Positions 45,920 to 60,200 of a DNA stretch of 64,000 nt are shown here, piece after piece. Numbering within the stretch: position 1 is the stretch's first letter; the number at the start of each line of letters is the position of its first letter. Below the pieces are notes generated by a model. The model searched no databases, was not told where the DNA came from, and was given only the letters and a program-made list of their open reading frames with translations. This DNA comes from Siphonodentalium dalli (taxonomy: Eukaryota > Mollusca > Scaphopoda > Gadilida > Siphonodentaliidae): assembly GCA_032622095.1 (NCBI GenBank), contig CP136067.1:195574052-195638051 (forward strand), in the 5' to 3' direction. The position numbers and the translations under genes were made by a program.

Positions 45920-46390
45920 TTATCATTTCTATATTAGCATAGACTCGGCCCTGGCTCATATGTGAAACACTGCGGCGCTATCGCTCTGTGACGTGCTCCC
46001 CATATAATAACGACGTCCAAAGCAGAGCGATGGCAAGGTGCATAGTCCGGGGACCAGTCAGATATCAGCAATGGATTGGACATACTTCTCTTTCAACAGA
46101 GGCGCGTGGGAACACTTTATTGAACTAAAACTATATGTTGTACCCCACCATACCCTGCATAATATATGCGTGCACATTTGGAACGCAACAAAATCAACAT
46201 GTTATTTTAATAATGTATTTACTAACTGATATAGACTCCATTTGGGAGCATTTAGTCAGCGGCGGAGGGACCTGCGCTATACATGAGCATACGGCTCGGA
46301 ACACTTGTTTTCCACAGAAAAACTGTAGATTCTATTCTATGGGATGCAACAAATTCAACTTATAGTTCTGTATTACTATTATATATATTC
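45920..46390. other. Unique DNA, nothing recognised
   Basis: Two open frames of 63 and 76 codons have no recognisable content. It borders the foldback element. Confidence 0.5.
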
Positions 46391-48112
46391 CAGTAACTGA
46401 AACAGAGCCTTCATTCAGCAACCGAGTGGACTGCAGCCCCTTTGTTCGCGTCGCGGCGCACATACATTATCTTTTAAAACAGGCTCTTTTCGGGAGCTTT
46501 TATTCAGCAGCGTATATAGGCCTAAGGCCACAGGCCCTTGCACTGTGGCCCATTTGCCCACTTCGCACCCATTTTTACATTGTATAAAACGTTATTTATC
46601 AATTTGCCGTCTTCCGCATATTTACTCCTTCGATTTCGCACACGATGCACAACTTTCATAAGAAATACACAATCCTTTACTTATATTCACACTGAAATGG
46701 CATATTATAAGTACAGTTACCACCAATTTCCAACGACGTATAGAACGTTCTAGTCTCGACTCTACACCCCATGCACGTCCACGGCAAAAGCAACATGCAT
46801 TAATTATATTCGCACTCAACCTGATCAGACAATTAATTTATAGCGCCCATTTTCAACAACTCTTTGGTAGAGCGCATGGGAATTTCGTCAATACAATAGC
46901 AACGCAAGTATGGGTTTGTGTACGACGTCACGTGACGTCATTTCGACAAACGTCATAAGAAATAGTGTCTACTTGGGCGCAAATACTGCTTTTGGGGACC
47001 AACAATTGATCTCAGGTTTACTTTGACCAATCGGCGTGAACTTTTGTGAGTCACCTTTGACGACACAATGTAGGCTTTGGTCCAAATGTTGGGCTACATT
47101 GAACGCATGGTTGAACAGTTATAAGCGCGCCAAAAACGTGACCGAGTTATACACATGTACACACACACAGATACACATACAGACGACGGGTTTTATACAT
47201 ATATCTATATATCTATATACATAAAACCCGTCGTCTGTGTGTGTGTGTGTGTATAACGCAGGTCACGCTTTTGGCGCGTTTATAACTTTTCAACCATGCG
47301 TGAAATGTGGCCCAAATTTGTACCACGGCCTATATTGTGTCGTAAAAGATTACTCACCAAATTTCACGCTGATTGGTCATTGCAACCCTGAGATCTAACA
47401 TGGTCCCCAATTACATTATTTGCACTCAAGTATAGCCACTATTTCTTATGACGTTTGTCGAAATGACGTCATATGACGTCGCACGCAAACCCACATTAGC
47501 TTTACTATTGTAGTCGAAACTTCCATTCGCTCTACCAAAGCGTTATTGGAAATAGGCGCTAAATTAATGTGTCCGTTCAGGTTGACTGTGAATATAAGTA
47601 ACGAATGTTGATTTTGTCGTGCAAGTGCATGTATAGTGTGGTGTAGAGTCGAGACTATAAAGCTCCACCATCGTTGGGAATGGGTGCTATACGATGGTAC
47701 TTTAATTTGCCATGTCGGTGTGAACATAGGTAAAGAATGCTGTCTATGACATGACAGTTGTGCATTGAGTGTGGAATCGAAGGAGTAGCGGTATACCTGG
47801 AAGATGTACACAGCCTGACCTCCCGCCAGTGGGTACCGTTTAGTAGATTTGCCGGAACTCGGTTAGAATAACCACATTCCCGGGCCGGAACTAATATATT
47901 GTAAATAATACCATCGACGCTAATTATTGCTCTTTTAATCGTTCAGTTGAGTGCAAATCTGATAAAAGAATGTTTAAAAGATCAAAATGTGCGCGAATCG
48001 CGCGCTGTTTGAGATTATATAATGTGCGCGAAGCGCACAAAGGGGTTACAGGCCCCTCCACTGCTAAATACAGGCCCCCGAATAGAGCCTGTTTCAGTTA
48101 GTATATAGTAAC
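46391..48112. mobile_element. Foldback element with long imperfect inverted arms
   Basis: The left end GTAACTGAAACAGAGCC (46391 on) is mirrored by GAGCCTGTTTCAGTTA near 48085-48110. Matching segments recur in inverse order along both arms: 'cgaaggagta' and its complement, 'cactgaaatggc' with 'gccatgtcggtgtg', 'gtcgagac', 'ctctaccaaag', and the blocks with 'acgtcatttcgacaaacgtc'. Arms of about 800 bp have substitutions and indels. The centre is a 17-bp perfect stem, CAGACGACGGGTTTTAT (47180-47196) with its complement at 47221-47237, around a (TATC)n loop. No transposase frame is present. Confidence 0.82.
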
Positions 48113-48185
48113 AAGAAAACTAAGATGCATGCATCAGGTCGGCCGTGAACTCTCTACCATAGAATTGTTGTAGCTATCGATTATA
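48113..48185. other. Short spacer
   Basis: Nothing recognised between the foldback element and the next dispersed element. Confidence 0.4.
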
Positions 48186-48568
48186 CATTTTGGAACACCT
48201 GTCTGTATGTATGTGTGTATGCATGAATGCATGTGTGTATGTTTTATAGACTCTAACACTGCATGCTCGACTGATCCGACTCGGATTTGGTATTTAACGT
48301 GTCAACTTTACCTCGCTCATAGGCATGTTTCTGGACCTTGACCGATCCGACTAAAAATGTGTGTGTAGGACTACTTCGATCCCGGGAGCAATATGGACGG
48401 GTCCAATTTCACGTGGGACCATGTTCTTGAACGTGCTGATATAGGCATGTTTCTGGATCAATTGAACAATAGTTTGACCAGACGCTGTATATACTGGGTA
48501 CTGTCCAGATGGAGGCGATCACAAAAAAATCCCTAAATAGCCCGAACGAAGTCGAGTACACCAGCTAG
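48186..48568. mobile_element. Dispersed element E, copy 1
   Basis: It begins TATACATTTTGGAACACCTG followed by a TGTATG-rich tract and ends with CGAACGAAGTCGAGTACACC AGCTAGT. A second copy follows at 48578-49067 with the same kind of start and end. No coding frame is seen. Such 'cgaagtcg...accagcta' ends are, in my memory, common dispersed-repeat termini in marine invertebrates. Confidence 0.55.
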
Positions 48569-48577
48569 TTTAATATA

Positions 48578-49067
48578 TATTTTGGACATTTGTCTGTCTG
48601 TTTGTCTGTTAGCTATGGCCGGGAAAACTGCCGGACAGATTTTACGAAATTTGATACCTAGGAGAAATTATTTCCAGGGAGTATTTTGGACGGGTCAAAT
48701 ATTGATCCCGACCTGACTTTGGCATTCAAAAAGATCAATTCAAAGTCAAATCTGGTAAAACGGAAGTATTTCAACGAAATTTGATACCTACCGTTACTTT
48801 TGTCCCAGGAGCGTTTCGGGTGGGTCAAATCATGACCCTGACCTGATCTTGACATTCAAAATTGTCAATTCAAGGTCAAATCGGGTAAAGCCGGGTTGAT
48901 TTCGACGGGTACTTTTGTCGTGACTTTTGTCCGGGGAGTGTTTTGGACGGGTCGAATCGTGACCCCGACATGACCTTCACAATTAAAATGGTCAATTCAA
49001 GGTTAAATCGCGCAATTCTCCGAAAATCAGAGGGGAACATCCCGGACGAAGTCGGGTCCACCAGCTA
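48578..49067. mobile_element. Dispersed element E, copy 2, with three 130-bp internal repeats
   Basis: It begins TATATTTTGGACATTTGTCT and ends with CGGACGAAGTCGGGTCCACC AGCTA. The middle holds three diverged copies (about 48640-48770, 48775-48900, 48905-49030) of a block with GGGAGTATTTTGGACGGGTC, 'ccgacctgac', 'cattcaaaa' and 'tcaattcaaggtcaaat'. Copy 1 contains related phrases ('gatcccgggagcaatatggacgggtc'). Confidence 0.6.
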
Positions 49068-49501
49068 CTATTATATATTTCTAGATTTAGTTACAAACTA
49101 AATACCTGTATATTGTACAAAGAAATGTTTGACAAATATATCTGTATCAATATTACCATACGGGTCATTAAAATAGATACGACGAAACAAATTTTGAAGG
49201 GTGCATGTATCAGGTAAATTTGTATATTTCAAATGATGACAGGAATGCGGAATGTTGAAGTACCTACGAAATACTCAATATCAAGATAAATATGAAGTTT
49301 GGTGATGATCGGATGAGTGAAGTGGACTGTGGTCTGTGCTAAACGGTTTAGTAATGCTTAAAAAGATTCTTACCTTAATATTTTTATGTTCACTTTATAA
49401 ACTCCACCGAGTCATCTTTGTCATGTATTGAATTTGATATCTTTTGTTAACAGTTTATAAATTATGTATGTCTCGTGTTCGTTATTATATTATATACACT
49501 T
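49068..49501. other. Unique AT-rich DNA
   Basis: Nothing recognised. Confidence 0.5.
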
Positions 49502-50058
49502 TATAGTGTGTTTCAAAACGAAAAAAAAATGAATAAAATCAACGAATTTGTAAATTTAAAAACAATTCAAACGTTGTTGGATTCCATGTCCCAGCCGGAC
49601 ATATACACCAAATTTCAATAATATTCATTGAGAAACAACGGACCAAACGCTATATAACACCCGTATACATCTTTTATTCCGAGCCGGTTTCAGCCTCGGG
49701 TACATTTTATAGTAGGTACCGAATTGACACACGTCGACTGGGGCGAGTTGGCCCTGGGGCGATTAGGCCGATTAGGGCATCTTCTATAATTTACCGTATG
49801 TATCCGTTTACGCGTAGTTTACTTTAGAAAGTTCCGCAATTATTACCGTAAATAGAGCGACTTTATTTGACAGAGAATGCCTCTGTTATTGATTATCAAG
49901 TTGCTATACATTAATCACGACAAATTCACATTCTCGTTCAAGCGTAGTAGTCTATTTTCCCCATGTTAAAGGACATCCACAAATACTAAATAACGCTAAC
50001 CTATTGCAATTGTTTTACACGACGTTAACATATTTGGGCTGAATATGCTGATTTTGTT
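49502..50058 (-). repeat. Dispersed repeat D, copy 2 (inverted relative to 12618-13171)
   Basis: This is the reverse complement of the repeat at 12618-13171 along its whole length, from 'tatagtgtgtttcaaaacga' to 'aacatatttgggctga', with many substitutions and short indels. An extra 'cagcctcgggtacattttatagtaggtacc' region near 49690-49720 is absent or altered in the other copy. Confidence 0.85.
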
Positions 50059-50272
50059 TCGTTCAATATGTGCATGCGTATATATGGGGTGGGTATGTGT
50101 AGACATACAGTTTTAGTGAAATAAAGTGTTCCCTCGCGCATCCAGTGACAAAAAAGAGAAGCATGACCATTCCATTTCTTATATAGAAATGAGAATTTGT
50201 TCATGGCCGCGGAGACTAGGAAGTAACAAAGAACATTTGTACACCCGTCATTTTTTGATGGGCAACCCCCTA

Positions 50273-50273
<1 letters not shown>

Positions 50274-50326
<53 letters not shown>
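50274..50326. repeat. (TA)n microsatellite at the left border of the 21-bp array
   Basis: About 26 TA dinucleotides run uninterrupted from 50274 to about 50326 and pass straight into the first 21-bp unit (TACATGTATAATATCTATAT). The array may have arisen by expansion from this tract. Confidence 0.97.
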
Positions 50327-50334
<8 letters not shown>

Positions 50335-53300
50335 AATATCTATATCTACATGTATAATATCTATATCTACCTGTATAATATCTATATCTACATGTATAAT
50401 ATATATATCTACCTGTATGATATCTATATCTACATGTATAATATATATATCTACATGTATAATATATATATCCACAAGTATAATATATATATCTACATGT
50501 ATAATATATATATATACATGTATAATATCTATATCTACATGTATAATATCTATATCTACCTGTATAATATATATATATACATGTATAATATATATATATA
50601 CATGTATAATATCTATATCTACATGTATAATATATATATCTACATGTATAATATCTATATCTACCTGTATAATATCTATATATACATGTATAATATCTAT
50701 ATATACATGTATAATATCTATATCTACATGTATAATATCTATATCTACCTGTATAATATATATATATACATGTATAATATATATATCTACATGTATAATA
50801 TCTATATCTACTTGTATACTATCTATATCTACATGTATAATATCTATATCTACATGTATAATATATATATCTACATGTATAATATCTATATCTACATGTA
50901 TAATATCTATATCTACCTGTATAATATCTATATCTACATGTATAATATCTATATCTACATGTATAATATCTATATCTACATGTATAATATCTATATCTAC
51001 ATGTATAATATCTATATCTACATGTATAATATCTATATCTACATGTATAATATCTATATCTACATGTATAATATCTATATCTACATGTATAATATCTATA
51101 TCTACATGTATAATATCTATATCTACATGTATAATATCTATATCTACATGTATACTATCTATATCTACATGTATAATATCTATATCTACCTGTATAATAT
51201 CTATATCTACATGTATAATATATATATCTACATGTATAATATCTATATCTACATGTATAATATATATATCTACCTGTATAATATCTATATCTACATGTAT
51301 AATATATATATATACCTGTATGATATCTATATCTACATGTATAATATCTATATCTACCTGTATAATATCTATATCTACCTGTATAATATCTATATCTACC
51401 TGTATAATATCTATATCTACATGTATAATATCTATATCTACATGTATAATATCTATATCTACATGTATAATATCTATATCTACCTGTATAATATCTATAT
51501 CTACATGTATAATATCTATATCTACATGTATAATATCTATATCTACATGTATAATATCTATATCTACATGTATAATATCTATATCTACATGTATAATATC
51601 TATATCTACATGTATAATATATATATCTACCTGTATAATATATATATCTACATGTATAATATCTATATCTACATGTATAACATCTATATCTACCTGTATA
51701 ATATATATATCTACCTGTATAATATCTAAATCTACCTGTATAATATCTATATCTACATGTATAATATCTATATATACCTGTATAATATCTATATCTACCT
51801 GTATAATATCTATATCTACCTGTATAATATATATATCTACCTGTATAATATCTATATCTACATGTATAATATCTATATCTACCTGTATAATATCTATATC
51901 TACCTGTATAATATCTATATCTACATGTATAATATCTATATCTACCTGTATAATATCTATATATACATGTATAATATCTATATCTACATGTATAATATCT
52001 ATATCTACATGTATAATATCTATATCTACCTGTATAATATCTATATCTACCTGTATAATATCTATATCTACCTGTATAATATCTATATCTACCTGTATAA
52101 TATCTATATATACCTGTATAATATCTATATCTACCTGTATAATATCTATATATACCTGTATAATATCTATATATACCTGTATAATATCTATATCTACATG
52201 TATAATATCTATATCTACCTGTATAATATATATATCTACCTGTATAATATCTATATCTACCTGTATAATATCTATATATACCTGTATAATATCTATATCT
52301 ACATGTATAATATCTATATCTACATGTATAATATCTATATCTACCTGTATAATATCTATATCTACCTGTATAATATATATATCTACATGTATAATATCTA
52401 TATCTACATGTATAATATCTATATCTACCTGTATAATATCTATATCTACATGTATAATATATATATCTACCTGTATAATATCTATATCTACCTGTATAAT
52501 ATCTATATCTACCTGTATAATATCTATATCTACCTGTATAATATCTATATCTACATGTATAATATATATATCTACCTGTATAATATCTATATCTACATGT
52601 ATAATATCTATATCTACCTGTATAATATCTATATCTACCTGTATAATATCTATATCTACCTGTATAATATCTATATCTACATGTATAATATATATATCTA
52701 CCTGTATAATATATATATCTACCTGTATAATATCTATATCTACCTGTATAATATCTATATCTACCTGTATAATATCTATATCTACATGTATAATATCTGT
52801 ATCTACATGTATACTATCTATATCTACATGTATAATATATATATCTACATGTATAATATCTATATCTACATGTATACTATCTATATCTACATGTATAATA
52901 TCTATATCTACATGTATAATATCTATATCTACATGTATAATATCTATATCTACATGTATAATATCTATATCTACATGTATAATATCTATATCTACCTGTA
53001 TAATATCTATATCTACATGTATAATATCTATATCTACATGTATAATATCTATATCTACATGTATAATATACATATCTACATGTACAATATCTATATCTAC
53101 ATGTATAATATCTATATCTACATGTATAATATATATATCTACATGTATAATATCTATATCTACATGTATAATATCTATATCTACATGTATAATATCTATA
53201 TCAACATGTATAATATCTATATCTACATGTATACTATCTATATCTACATGTATAATATCTATATCTACATGTATAATATATATATCTACCTGTATGATAT

Positions 53301-56164
53301 CTATATCTACCTGTATAATATCTATATCTACATGTATAATATCTATATCTACATGTATAATATATATATCTACCTCTATGATATCTATATCTACATGTAT
53401 AATATCTATATCTACATGTATAATATCTATATCTACATGTATAATATCTATATCTACATGTATACTATCTATATCTACATGTATAATATCTATATCTACA
53501 TGTATAATATCTATATCTACATGTATAATATCTATATCTACATGTATAATATCTATATCTACATGTATAATATCTATATCTACATGTATGATATCTATAT
53601 CTACAAGTATAATATCTATATCTACCTGTATAATATCTATATCTACATGTATAATATCTATATCTACATGTATAATATATATATCTACATGTATAATATC
53701 TATATCTACATGTATAATATCTATATCTACATGTATAATATCTATATCTACATGTATAATATCTATATCTACATGTATAATATCAATATCTACATGTATA
53801 ATATCTATATCTACATGTATAATATATATATCTACATGTATAATATCTATATCTACATGTATAATATATATATCTACATGTATAATATCTATATCTACCT
53901 GTATAATATATATATCTACATGTATACTATCTATATCTACATGTATAATATCTATATCTACATGTATAATATCTATATCTACATGTATAATATCTATATC
54001 TACATGTATATATACATGTATACTATCTATATCTACATGTATAATATCTATATCTATATGTATAATATCTATATCTACATGTATAATATCTATATCTACA
54101 TGTATAATATCTATATCTACATGTATATCTACATGTATACTATCTATATCTACATGTATAATATCTATATCTACATGTATAATATCTATATATACATGTA
54201 TAATATCTATATCTACATGTATAATATCTATATCTACATGTATAATATCTATATCTACATGTATAATATCTATATCTACATGTATAATATCTATATCTAC
54301 CTGTATAATATCTATATCTACATGTATAATATCTATATCTACCTGTATAATATCTATATCTACATGTATAATATATATATCTACCTGTATAATATCTATA
54401 TCTACATGTATAATATATATATCTACCTGTATAATATCTATATCTACCTGTATAATATCTATATCTACATGTATAATATCTATATCTACATGTATAATAT
54501 CTATATCTACATGTATAATATATATATCTACCTGTATAATATCTATATCTACATGTATAATATATATATCTACCTGTATAATATCTATATCTACCTGTAT
54601 AATATCTATATCTACATGTATAATATCTATATCTACATGTATAATATCTATATCTACATGTATATCTACATGTATAATATATATATCTACATGTATAATA
54701 TCTATATCTACCTGTATAATATCTATATCTACCTGTATAATATCTATATATACATGTATAATATATATATCTACATGTATAATATATATATCTACATGTA
54801 TAATATCTATATCTACATGTATAATATCTATATCTACCTGTATAATATCTATATCTACATGTATAATATATATATCTACATGTATAATATCTATATCTAC
54901 ATGTATAATATCTATATCTACCTGTATAATATCTATATCTACATGTATAATATCTATATCTACATGTATAATATCTATATCTACATGTATAATATATATA
55001 TCTACATGTATAATATCTATATCTACATGTATAATATTTATATCTACATGTATAATATCTATATCTACATGTATAATATCTATATCTACATGTATACTAT
55101 CTATATCTACATGTATAATATCTATATCTACATGTATAATATATATATCTACCTGTATAATATCTATATCTACCTGTATAATATCTATATCTACATGTAT
55201 AATATCTATATCTACATGTATAATATATATATCTACATGTATGATATATATATCTACATGTATAATATCTATATCTACATGTATAATATCTATATCTACA
55301 TGTATAATATCTATATCTACATGTATACTATCTATATCTACATGTATAATATCTATATCTACATGTATAATATCTATATCTACATGTATAATATCTATAT
55401 CTACATGTATAATATCTATATCTACATGTATAATATCTATATCTACATGTATAATATCTATATCTACATGTATAATATCTATATCTACATGTATAATATC
55501 TATATCTACCTGTATAATATCTATATCTACATGTATAATATCTATATTTACATGTATAATATATATATCTACCTGTATGATATCTATATCTACATGTATA
55601 ATATATATATCTACCTGTATAATATATATATCTACATGTATAATATCTATATCTACATGTATAATATCTATATCTACATGTATAATATCTATATCTACCT
55701 GTATAATATCTATATCTACATGTATAATATCTATATCTACCTGTTTAATATCTATATCTACATGTATAATATCTATATCTACATGTATAATATCTATATC
55801 TACATGTATAATATCTATATCTACATGTATAATATCTATATCTACATGTATAATATCTACATCTACCTGTATAATATCTATATCTACATGTATAATATCT
55901 ATATCTACATGTATAATATCTATATCTACATGTATAATATCTATATCTACATGTATAATATCTATATCTACATGTATAATATCTATATCTACATGTATAA
56001 TATCTATATCTACATGTATAATATCTATATCTACATGTATAATATCTATATCTACATGTATAATATCTATATCTACCTGTATAATATATATATCTACATG
56101 TATAATATATATATCTACATGTATAATATATATATCTACATGTATAATATCAATATCTACATGT

Positions 56165-57212
56165 ATAATCTATATCTACAAGTATAATATATATATCTAC
56201 CTGTATGATATCTATATCTACATGTATAATATATATATCTACATGTAAAAAATCGATATCTACATGTACAATATCTATATCTACCTGTATAATATCTATA
56301 TCTACATGTATAATATCTATATCTACATGTACAATATCTATATCTACCTGTATAATATCTATATCTACATGTATAATATATATATCTACCTGTATGATAT
56401 CTATATCTACATATATAATATCTATATCTACATGTATAATATATATATCTACATGTATAATATATATATCTACATGTATAATATATATATATACATGTAT
56501 AATATCTATATCTACATGTATAATATCTATATCTACCTGTATAATATCTATATCTACATGTATAATATATATATCTACCTGTATGATATCTATATCTACA
56601 TGTATAATATATATATCTACATGTATAATATATATATCTACATGTATAATATATATATATACATGTATAATATCTATATCTACATGTATAATATCTATAA
56701 CTACCTGTATAATATATATATATACATGTATAATATATATATACATGTATAATATCTATATCTACATGTATAATATATATATCTACATGTATAATATCTA
56801 TATCTACCTGTATAATATCTATATCTACATGTATAATATATATATATACATGTATAATATCTATATCTACATGTATAATATCTATATCTACCTGTATAAT
56901 ATCTATATATACATGTATAATATATATATCTACATGTATAATATCTATATCTACTTGTATACTATCTATATCTACATGTATAATATCTATATCTACATGT
57001 ATAATATCTATATCTACATGTATAATATATATATCTACATGTATACTATCTATATCTACATGTATAATGTCTATATCTACATGTATAATATCTATATCTA
57101 CATGTATAATATCTATATCTACATGTATAATATCTATATCTACATGTATAATATCTATATCTACATGTATAATATCTATATCTACATGTATAATATCTAT
57201 ATCTACATGTAT
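56165..57212. repeat. Higher-order block inside the 21-bp array, copy 1
   Basis: Marker variants in this block recur at a constant offset of 6788 bp: 'ctacaag' at 56176 and 62964, 'tgtaaaaaatcgat' at 56244 and 63032, the 'ctataactac' variant at 56694 and 63482, 'ctacttg' at 56951 and 63739, and 'taatgtct' at 57065 and 63853. So at least 1 kb was duplicated as a block without internal indels. Confidence 0.9.
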
Positions 57213-60200
57213 AATATCTATATCTACATGTATAATATCTATATCTACATGTATAATATCTATATCTACATGTATAATATCTATATATACATGTATACTA
57301 TCTATATCTACATGTATAATATATATATCTACATGTATAATATCTATATCTACATGTATACTATCTATATCTACATGTATAATATCTATATCTACATGTA
57401 TAATATCTATATCTACATGTATAATATATATATCTACATGTATAATATCTATATCTACATGTATACTATCTATATCTACCTGTATAATATCTATATCTAC
57501 ATGTATAATATCTATATCTACATGTATAATATCTATATCTACATGTATAATATCTATATCTACATGTATAATATCTATATATACCTGTATAATATCTATA
57601 TCTACATGTATAATATCTATATCTACATGTATAATATCTATATCTACATGTATAATATCTATATCTACATGTATAATATCTATATCTACATGTATAATAT
57701 TTATATCTACATGTATAATATCTATATCTACATGTATAATATCTATATCTACATGTATACTATCTATATCTACATGTATAATATCTATATCTACATGTAT
57801 AATATATATATCTACCTGTATAATATCTATATCTACCTGTATAATATCTATATCTACATGTATAATATCTATATCTACATGTATAATATATATATCTACA
57901 TGTATGATATCTATATCTACATGTATAATATCTATATCTACATGTATAATATCTATATCTACATGTATAATATCTATATCTACATGTATACTATCTATAT
58001 CTACATGTATAATATCTATATCTACATGTATAATATCTATATCTACATGTATAATATCTATATCTACATGTATAATATCTATATCTACATGTATAATATC
58101 TATATCTACATGTATAATATCTATATCTACATGTATAATATCTATATCTACATGTATAATATCTATATCTACCTGTATAATATCTATATCTACATGTATA
58201 ATATCTATATTTACATGTATAGTATATATATCTACCTGTATGATATCTATATCTACATGTATAATATATATATCTACCTGTATAATATATATATCTACAT
58301 GTATAATATCTATATCTACATGTATAATATCTATATCTACATGTATAATATCTATATCTACCTGTATAATATCTATATCTACATGTATAATATCTATATC
58401 TACCTGTATAATATCTATATCTACATGTATAATATCTATATCTACATGTATAATATCTATATCTACATGTATAATATCTATATCTACATGTATAATATCT
58501 ACATCTACCTGTATAATATCTATATCTACATGTATAATATCTATATCTACATGTATAATATCTATATCTACATGTATAATATCTATATCTACATGTATAA
58601 TATCTATATCTACATGTATAATATCTATATCTACATGTATAATATCTATATCTACATGTATAATATCTATATCTACATGTATACTATCTATATCTACATG
58701 TATATCTACATGTATAATATCTATATCTACATGTATAATATCTATATCTAGATGTATAATATCTATATCTAGATGTATAATATATATATATACATGTATA
58801 ATATCTATATCTACCTGTATAATATATATATCTACATGTATAATATCTATATCTACCTGTATACTATCTATATCTACCTGTATAATATATATATCTACAT
58901 GTATAATATCTATATCTACCTGTATAATATATATATCTACATGTATAATATATATATCTACATGTATAATATATATATCTACATGTATAATATCAATATC
59001 TACATGTATAATATATATATCTACATGTATAATATCTATATCTACCTGTATAATATATATATCTACATGTATAATATATATATCTACATGTATAATATAT
59101 ATATCTACCTGTATAATATCTATATCTACATGTATAATATCTATATCTACATGTATAATATCTATATCTACATGTATAATATCTATATCTACATGTATAA
59201 TATCTATATCTACCTGTATAATATCTATATCTACATGCATAATATCTATATCTACATGTATAATATCTATATCTACATGTATAATATCTATATATACATG
59301 TATATATACATGTATACTATCTATATCTACATGTATAATATCTATATCTACATGTATAATATCTATATCTACATGTATAATATCTATATCTACATGTATA
59401 ATATCTATATCTACATGTATATCTACATGTATACTATCTATATCTACATGTATAATATCTATATCTACATGTATAATATCTATATCTACATGTATAATAT
59501 CTATATCTACCTGTATAATATCTATATCTACCTGTATAATATCTATATCTACATGTATAATATCTATATCTATATGTATAATATCTATATCTACCTGTAT
59601 AATATCTATATCTACATGTATAATATCTATATCTACCTGTATAATATCTATATCTACATGTATAATATCTATATCTTCATATATAATATCTATATCTACA
59701 TGTATAATATCTATATCTACCCTGTATAATATCTATATCTACATGTATAATATCTATATCTACATGTATAATATCTATATATACATGTATAATATCTATA
59801 TCTACCTGTATAATATCTATATCTACATGTATAATATCTATATCTACATGTATAATATCTATATCTACATGTATAATATCTATATATACATGTATAATAT
59901 CTATATCTACATGTATAATATCTATATCTACATGTATAATATCTATATCTACCTGTATAATATCTATATCTACATGTATAATATCTATATCTACATGTAT
60001 AATATCTATATCTACCTGTATAATATCTATATCTACATGTATAATATCTATATCTACCTGTATAATATCTATATCTACATGTATAATATCTATATATACC
60101 TGTATAATATCTATATCTACAAGTATAATATATATATCTACCTGTATGATATCTATATCTACATGTATAATATATATATCTACATGTAAAAAATCGATAT

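Noticed and set aside
50126-56248. A 2040-codon open frame and similar giant frames on both strands through 64000
   Set aside because: They are translations of a 21-bp repeat without stops. Several frames on both strands are open at once, units vary without regard to codon position, and no unique domain, promoter or splice signal exists.
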